From: Fulvivirga sediminis
GTDB lineage: Bacteria; Bacteroidota; Bacteroidia; Cytophagales; Cyclobacteriaceae
Assembly: GCF_016757215.1 (NCBI RefSeq)
Contig: NZ_JAESIY010000017.1
Coordinates: 1-64,000, forward strand
DNA length: 64,000 bases
Direction: 5' to 3'
Shown here: positions 60,359-64,000 of the stretch, piece by piece
Layout: every line of letters starts with the position of its first letter
How positions within the stretch are numbered: position 1 is the first letter of the stretch
Made by a program: the position numbers and the translations under genes
Notes under the pieces: generated by a model
Databases searched by the model: none
Seen by the model: only the letters and a program-made list of their open reading frames with translations
Told to the model about the DNA's origin: nothing

Positions 60359-61924
60359 ATGAGAACATTAATCCAATTGCCTTTCCTTTTTATAATCATA
60401 GCCGGGTTCTGTTTTACCAGTTGCAAACAGCAAGAAACACAACAGAAATTAGATCTGTCTGTGGAAACTGCTCATGGGGAAGTATCTGGTAGTTTAAACG
60501 ATAGCGTCTATTCTTTTAAAGGTATACCGTACGCTACTGCGGCAAGGTTTATGCCTCCTCACGATCCTGAAGGGTGGGACAGAACGCTAGAATGCACAGA
60601 TTTTGGTCCTGTGGCCAGGCAGGTAGTGCCTTGGTATCCTGATTCGGTGCAAAGTGAAAAAGAATTATTTAGTTTAAATGTTTGGACCAGAGGAATAAAT
60701 GATGATAAAAAACGTCCGGTAATGGTGTGGTTACATGGTGGGGGATTTCATGTAGGAGCCAGTAACGACCCTATGACTTATGGTGAAGCTTTGGCTAGAA
60801 AAGGCGATATTGTTATGGTTTCGGTTAATCATCGTCTGAATATTCTTGGTTTTCTTGACTTGTCAGCATATGGAGAAAAATATGATAAATCTGCTAATGT
60901 GGGTATGCTAGACATTGTCAAAGCCTTGGAGTGGGTTCAAAATAATATCGATAAGTTTGGTGGAGATCCTTCCGATGTAACCATAGTGGGGGAATCAGGC
61001 GGTGGAGGTAAGGTAGGCACGCTCATGTGTATGCCCGCCGCAAAAGGCTTGTTTAAAAAAGCCATTATCCAAAGTGGAACTTTACTTAATGCTATGAGCC
61101 AGGAAAAATCACAAGCCCTGGCCGCTGTGGTTCTTGAAAAATTAGGGCTTACACCAAGTGAAGTAGAGAAATTGGATAGCATACCTTACCCAGACCTTGT
61201 AAAAACAGGTAATGCTGCCGTGGAGCAGATGGCTGGCCCTAGAAAACCGGGATCACCGGTGATGTTTGGCTTTGCGCCTTCCGTAGATAGTATTGTTCTG
61301 CTCCAGCAGCCTTTTAGTCCTGGCTTCGCTGATATTTCAAAGGATATACCACTGATGATAGGCTCTACGCTCAATGAATTAATGCCCGTAGTTTATGGAG
61401 AAAAAGAGCTAACGTTAGAACAAGCTGAAGAAAGATTGAAATCAGAATATGGAGACAAAACCCGTGAATACATTTCACTTTTCGAAAAAGCTTATCCTGA
61501 TTATACACCTCAAGATCTGCTTTCTATTGATAAGGTGTTCAGACCTTATACGATTCGCACTGCCGATGCCAGAGCCGCAGAAACAGACGCTCCCGTTTAT
61601 TCTTATTTGCTAGCCTGGAAAAGCCCGGTAGATAGTGCTTCAAAAGGATCTTTTCATGGTTTAGACATTCCTTTGGCATTTAATACCGTAGACCTAAGGG
61701 CAGACTGGACCGGTGAGTCCGAAGAAGCGTGGGAACTGGCTGATAAAATGAGTTCTGCTTGGATCAACTTTGTAAAGTCTGGTGACCCTAATGTGGAGGG
61801 AGTGCTCCCGAAGTGGGAAAAATATACTGCTGAAAATGGCGCTACTATGTATTTTGACAATGATTGCCGAATAGTGCATAACCACGACAGAGAATTGATG
61901 AATTTAATTGAACCAATGGATTAG
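60359..61924 (+). CDS. type-B carboxylesterase lipoprotein
   Basis: Lipobox FTSC (Cys22). A carboxylesterase/cholinesterase-type alpha/beta hydrolase of 521 aa: GSLNDSVYSFKGIPYA (N-terminal marker), oxyanion hole WLHGGGFHVG, nucleophile Ser213 in VGESGGGGKVGTLM, and His in KGSFHGLDIPLAFN. One usual N-terminal disulfide motif (EDCL) is replaced by SEKELFSLNVW, retaining only the LNVW part. Likely an envelope esterase; substrate unknown. Confidence 0.9.
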   Translation: MRTLIQLPFLFIIIAGFCFTSCKQQETQQKLDLSVETAHGEVSGSLNDSVYSFKGIPYATAARFMPPHDPEGWDRTLECTDFGPVARQVVPWYPDSVQSEKELFSLNVWTRGINDDKKRPVMVWLHGGGFHVGASNDPMTYGEALARKGDIVMVSVNHRLNILGFLDLSAYGEKYDKSANVGMLDIVKALEWVQNNIDKFGGDPSDVTIVGESGGGGKVGTLMCMPAAKGLFKKAIIQSGTLLNAMSQEKSQALAAVVLEKLGLTPSEVEKLDSIPYPDLVKTGNAAVEQMAGPRKPGSPVMFGFAPSVDSIVLLQQPFSPGFADISKDIPLMIGSTLNELMPVVYGEKELTLEQAEERLKSEYGDKTREYISLFEKAYPDYTPQDLLSIDKVFRPYTIRTADARAAETDAPVYSYLLAWKSPVDSASKGSFHGLDIPLAFNTVDLRADWTGESEEAWELADKMSSAWINFVKSGDPNVEGVLPKWEKYTAENGATMYFDNDCRIVHNHDRELMNLIEPMD

Positions 61925-62214
61925 TTTAGCTAGCATTAACACCCCTGTTTCTGAGAATAATAGTTCTTGGTACATGAAATTCGATTGAACTTTATGCCTT
62001 GCCAAAAATCCTAACATATGTTTTCATTGTATATAACATAGTTGTAGCAATCATTTAATCAGTTTAGGTGTCGCTAAAATTGAAAGGTCGCTATTTTATT
62101 CAGTCACCAATGTCTCTGTAATGTAAAATGAAGGGTTATGTTGCGTCGGTATTTCTTATATAATGGTGGTATTATGTTAGATGATCCCATTATTACTTTG
62201 AGAATTAAGTCTGT

Positions 62215-62823
62215 ATGAAAGTTAAGTATAAAGAATTTGGCTGTGTAGGTGTATTCGGTATAGTGATTTTATTGATTTTTAGTGCAATGCTGATTTACAC
62301 TATTATCATAACTACTCAGTCTTTAATGGTTTATAGTTGGACTCGGGGGGAGGCTAAAATGCTATTTTCTAAAATAGAATCATCTAGTGGAGGCGAAACC
62401 GATAAAGTTATCTGTGAATATGAATACCATGTTAAAGGGAATAGATTTACTAATGATAGATTGGCGGTTGGCTATGGCTTCAGTAGTAATATTGAGGATA
62501 ATGGAAGAATAGCTAATCTCTCAAAGAAAGATAACATTGTTAAAATTTACATAAATCCTAGTGATCCTCAAGAAGCCAATTTGATAGCAGGACTACATCA
62601 TTCCATAGTTTTTATGATAATTGTTAATTTATTACTAGGGTCAATAATATGTTTTTTTTCTTTACTCATTTTAGCTGGAGATAAAGTAAATATAGGCAGA
62701 TTAACTTGGGGACTTGTCTTAATATGGGCCTGTGGCATTATATATCTGGTCACGAATCCACTAGATATTAGCATAGCAGATAAGATTGAGGTGGTAGAGG
62801 TAAAGGATGACGAAGGAATCTAG
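62215..62823 (+). CDS. DUF3592 membrane protein
   Basis: 202 aa: an N-terminal TM helix (~10-32), an extracytoplasmic domain with ICEYEYHVKGNRFTNDRLAVGYG and VKIYINPSDPQEANLIAGLHHS (the DUF3592 signature 'Y..G..Y......P..p....l..g'), then two more TM helices (~127-150, ~160-180). Function unknown. Confidence 0.8.
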   Translation: MKVKYKEFGCVGVFGIVILLIFSAMLIYTIIITTQSLMVYSWTRGEAKMLFSKIESSSGGETDKVICEYEYHVKGNRFTNDRLAVGYGFSSNIEDNGRIANLSKKDNIVKIYINPSDPQEANLIAGLHHSIVFMIIVNLLLGSIICFFSLLILAGDKVNIGRLTWGLVLIWACGIIYLVTNPLDISIADKIEVVEVKDDEGI

Positions 62824-63003
62824 TAGTATAATATCAGAGAAGTACCGACTATAAGCTGGAGGCTGCTCATTATAAGGCATCTCAAAGGATATTTATTTAT
62901 TACTCTGATATTTACGGGTGAAGCTCTTCCATAAAACCATGATAAGTTTATTTTTGTGGACCTTATTGTATCATCATCCCAGAGAACGTCTGTATTACTT
63001 CCC

Positions 63004-64000
63004 ATGAAAATATTTGTTAAAATAGTTTGCTGCCTAATAATCCTATCCTCGTGTAAGAATCAGATTAATAAAAATGGAGATAAGGGTGTTTCTACTAGTG
63101 CGCAAAAAGATCATCTTCTTTTTTCTCGGGAAGCCTATGCTAATCAATTATATGGCTTTTGGCTAGGGCAATGTATAGCTAACTGGACAGGCTTAGTAAC
63201 GGAGATGGACAAAATTGGAAACATCGGAGAGATAAAAACCGGTGATTTTTATACTCGTGAAGATTGGGGTAAGCCTGATCAGCCTAGTATATGGGGAGAA
63301 GGTGTGCCCAGTGACTTATCCGAAACTATTGATTTTGTTTTCATGGATGAGGATGAAATTTGGGGAGCTGATGATGATACAGATATTGAATATATGTACC
63401 AATATTTAATGTTGGTTAATAGTACCAGTAGGTTAACTCCTGAGCAAATACGAGATGGCTGGGAAAAGCACATAAAAAAAGAGGAAGAAAACTACTTATG
63501 GGTATCTAACCAAAGAGCTTTTGACCTTATGGCTGAAGGAGTTTTACCTCCCGAGACGGGCAATCCTATGAATAACGAGCATTATGAAATGATTGATGCG
63601 CAGCTTACTACGGAAATATTTGGTCTCTTGGCACCTGCTCGGCCAGATGTGGCCTCTAAATTGGCCCATCTTCCTATTCAAACTACAGCCAGAAAAGAGG
63701 CTGAATATATTTCAAAGTTTTATGTCACTATGTATGCATTGGCTTCTTTAAATGCCGGAAAGACGCTGAGTGACCGAATACATGCTATGGCAAAGGAAGC
63801 TAGAAAAGTATTGCCAGATAGCACGTACCCAGCCAAAATGTTTGATTACACAAGAGCGTTATACGAGTCAGGCATTCCTTGGGAACAAACCAGGGATTCG
63901 ATTTATTTCAAATATCAGGTCAATCAGGAAGAGGGATATAACATCACCTCCAAGAATTTGTATTGTAATGGATGTTTCGCTGCGGGAATCAATTTTGCCT
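63004..64000 (+). CDS. ADP-ribosylglycohydrolase-family lipoprotein (3' end outside window)
   Basis: The frame opens at the ATG at 63004 and runs without a stop past the window end. Lipobox LSSC (Cys17). The ADP-ribosylglycohydrolase fold is indicated by ANQLYGFWLGQCIANWTGL near the start and the Mg-site segment GADDDTDIEYMYQYLML (~118-135), with further conserved helices (NPMNNEHYEMIDAQLTTEIFG and ARKEAEYISKFYVTMYALA). It would act in the envelope, unlike cytoplasmic DraG/ADPRH enzymes; surface homologues in Bacteroidota are of unknown substrate. At least 332 residues are visible. Confidence 0.8.
   Translation, partial: MKIFVKIVCCLIILSSCKNQINKNGDKGVSTSAQKDHLLFSREAYANQLYGFWLGQCIANWTGLVTEMDKIGNIGEIKTGDFYTREDWGKPDQPSIWGEGVPSDLSETIDFVFMDEDEIWGADDDTDIEYMYQYLMLVNSTSRLTPEQIRDGWEKHIKKEEENYLWVSNQRAFDLMAEGVLPPETGNPMNNEHYEMIDAQLTTEIFGLLAPARPDVASKLAHLPIQTTARKEAEYISKFYVTMYALASLNAGKTLSDRIHAMAKEARKVLPDSTYPAKMFDYTRALYESGIPWEQTRDSIYFKYQVNQEEGYNITSKNLYCNGCFAAGINFA

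Noticed and set aside
1-64000. CRISPR arrays, rRNA genes, prophage structural genes
   Set aside because: No regularly spaced repeats, rRNA sequence or phage head/tail genes are visible anywhere in the window.

Overview
The window looks like a chromosomal stretch of a Bacteroidota bacterium, most likely of the Cytophagales (Fulvivirga/Marivirga-like). The signs are two large secreted enzymes ending in type IX secretion (T9SS) type A sorting domains, a SusB-like GH97 glycosidase, a TonB receptor with an N-terminal carboxypeptidase-regulatory-like domain, many lipoproteins, general absence of Shine-Dalgarno sequences, and several TAnnTTTG-type promoter boxes. The DNA is AT-rich except for 19.7-24.1 kb, which is visibly richer in G+C.

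Layout. 0-16 kb: a partial gene, a lipoprotein, an AA10 LPMO (minus strand), GH97, a stress-type SDR, a DUF421 membrane protein, a tiny YqaE/Pmp3 protein, a siderophore-type TonB receptor, two AlkB-fold 2OG-Fe(II) oxygenase-like proteins, a Vat-type xenobiotic acetyltransferase, a degenerate receiver protein and a secreted unknown. 16.4-18.2 kb and 29.5-31.3 kb: single-gene units all on the plus strand, bounded by imperfect hairpins whose outer ends are complementary to the left edge of the same unit, as in integron gene cassettes. Between these lies an IS66 remnant, then the most interesting block (19.3-24.6 kb): promoter, leader peptide/attenuator, rtcB, prfH, an unrecognised basic protein, a Ro60/TROVE-vWA gene and three tandem Y-RNA-like genes. 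One of the RNAs carries a nearly perfect circularly permuted tRNA domain. A dead serine recombinase closes the block. 25-29.3 kb holds accessory genes (PD-(D/E)XK protein, small membrane protein, PAF-acetylhydrolase-like lipase) separated by copies of a dispersed repeat.

31.5-44.2 kb: an AraC regulator with a VOC/NmrA/SDR cluster, a complete TetR-regulated RND efflux operon (membrane fusion protein, AcrB-like pump, TolC-like protein) with three TGACTnnnAGTCA operators, and a Crp-family regulator with an alpha/beta hydrolase and an NmrA reductase. 44.9-50.1 kb: a DUF5018-like/LRR lipoprotein, then an SDR/Atu4866/AraC segment with decayed genes flanked by 62-bp imperfect direct repeats. 50.7-64 kb: a multidomain GH128-like T9SS enzyme, a cyclase fusion, an MBL hydrolase, a GNAT, lipoproteins, a TlpA-like thioredoxin, a type-B carboxylesterase, a DUF3592 protein and the 5' part of an ADP-ribosylglycohydrolase lipoprotein.

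Functionally, the central block reads as an RNA-damage response: RtcB ligates broken RNA, PrfH is a release factor for damaged ribosomes, and Ro60 with tRNA-mimicking Y RNAs handles RNA quality control. The leader upstream combines an unusually long Shine-Dalgarno, a 17-aa ORF, and mutually exclusive antiterminator and terminator stems, so expression may respond to ribosome state. The regulatory model is inference; the gene content and pairings are read directly from the sequence.
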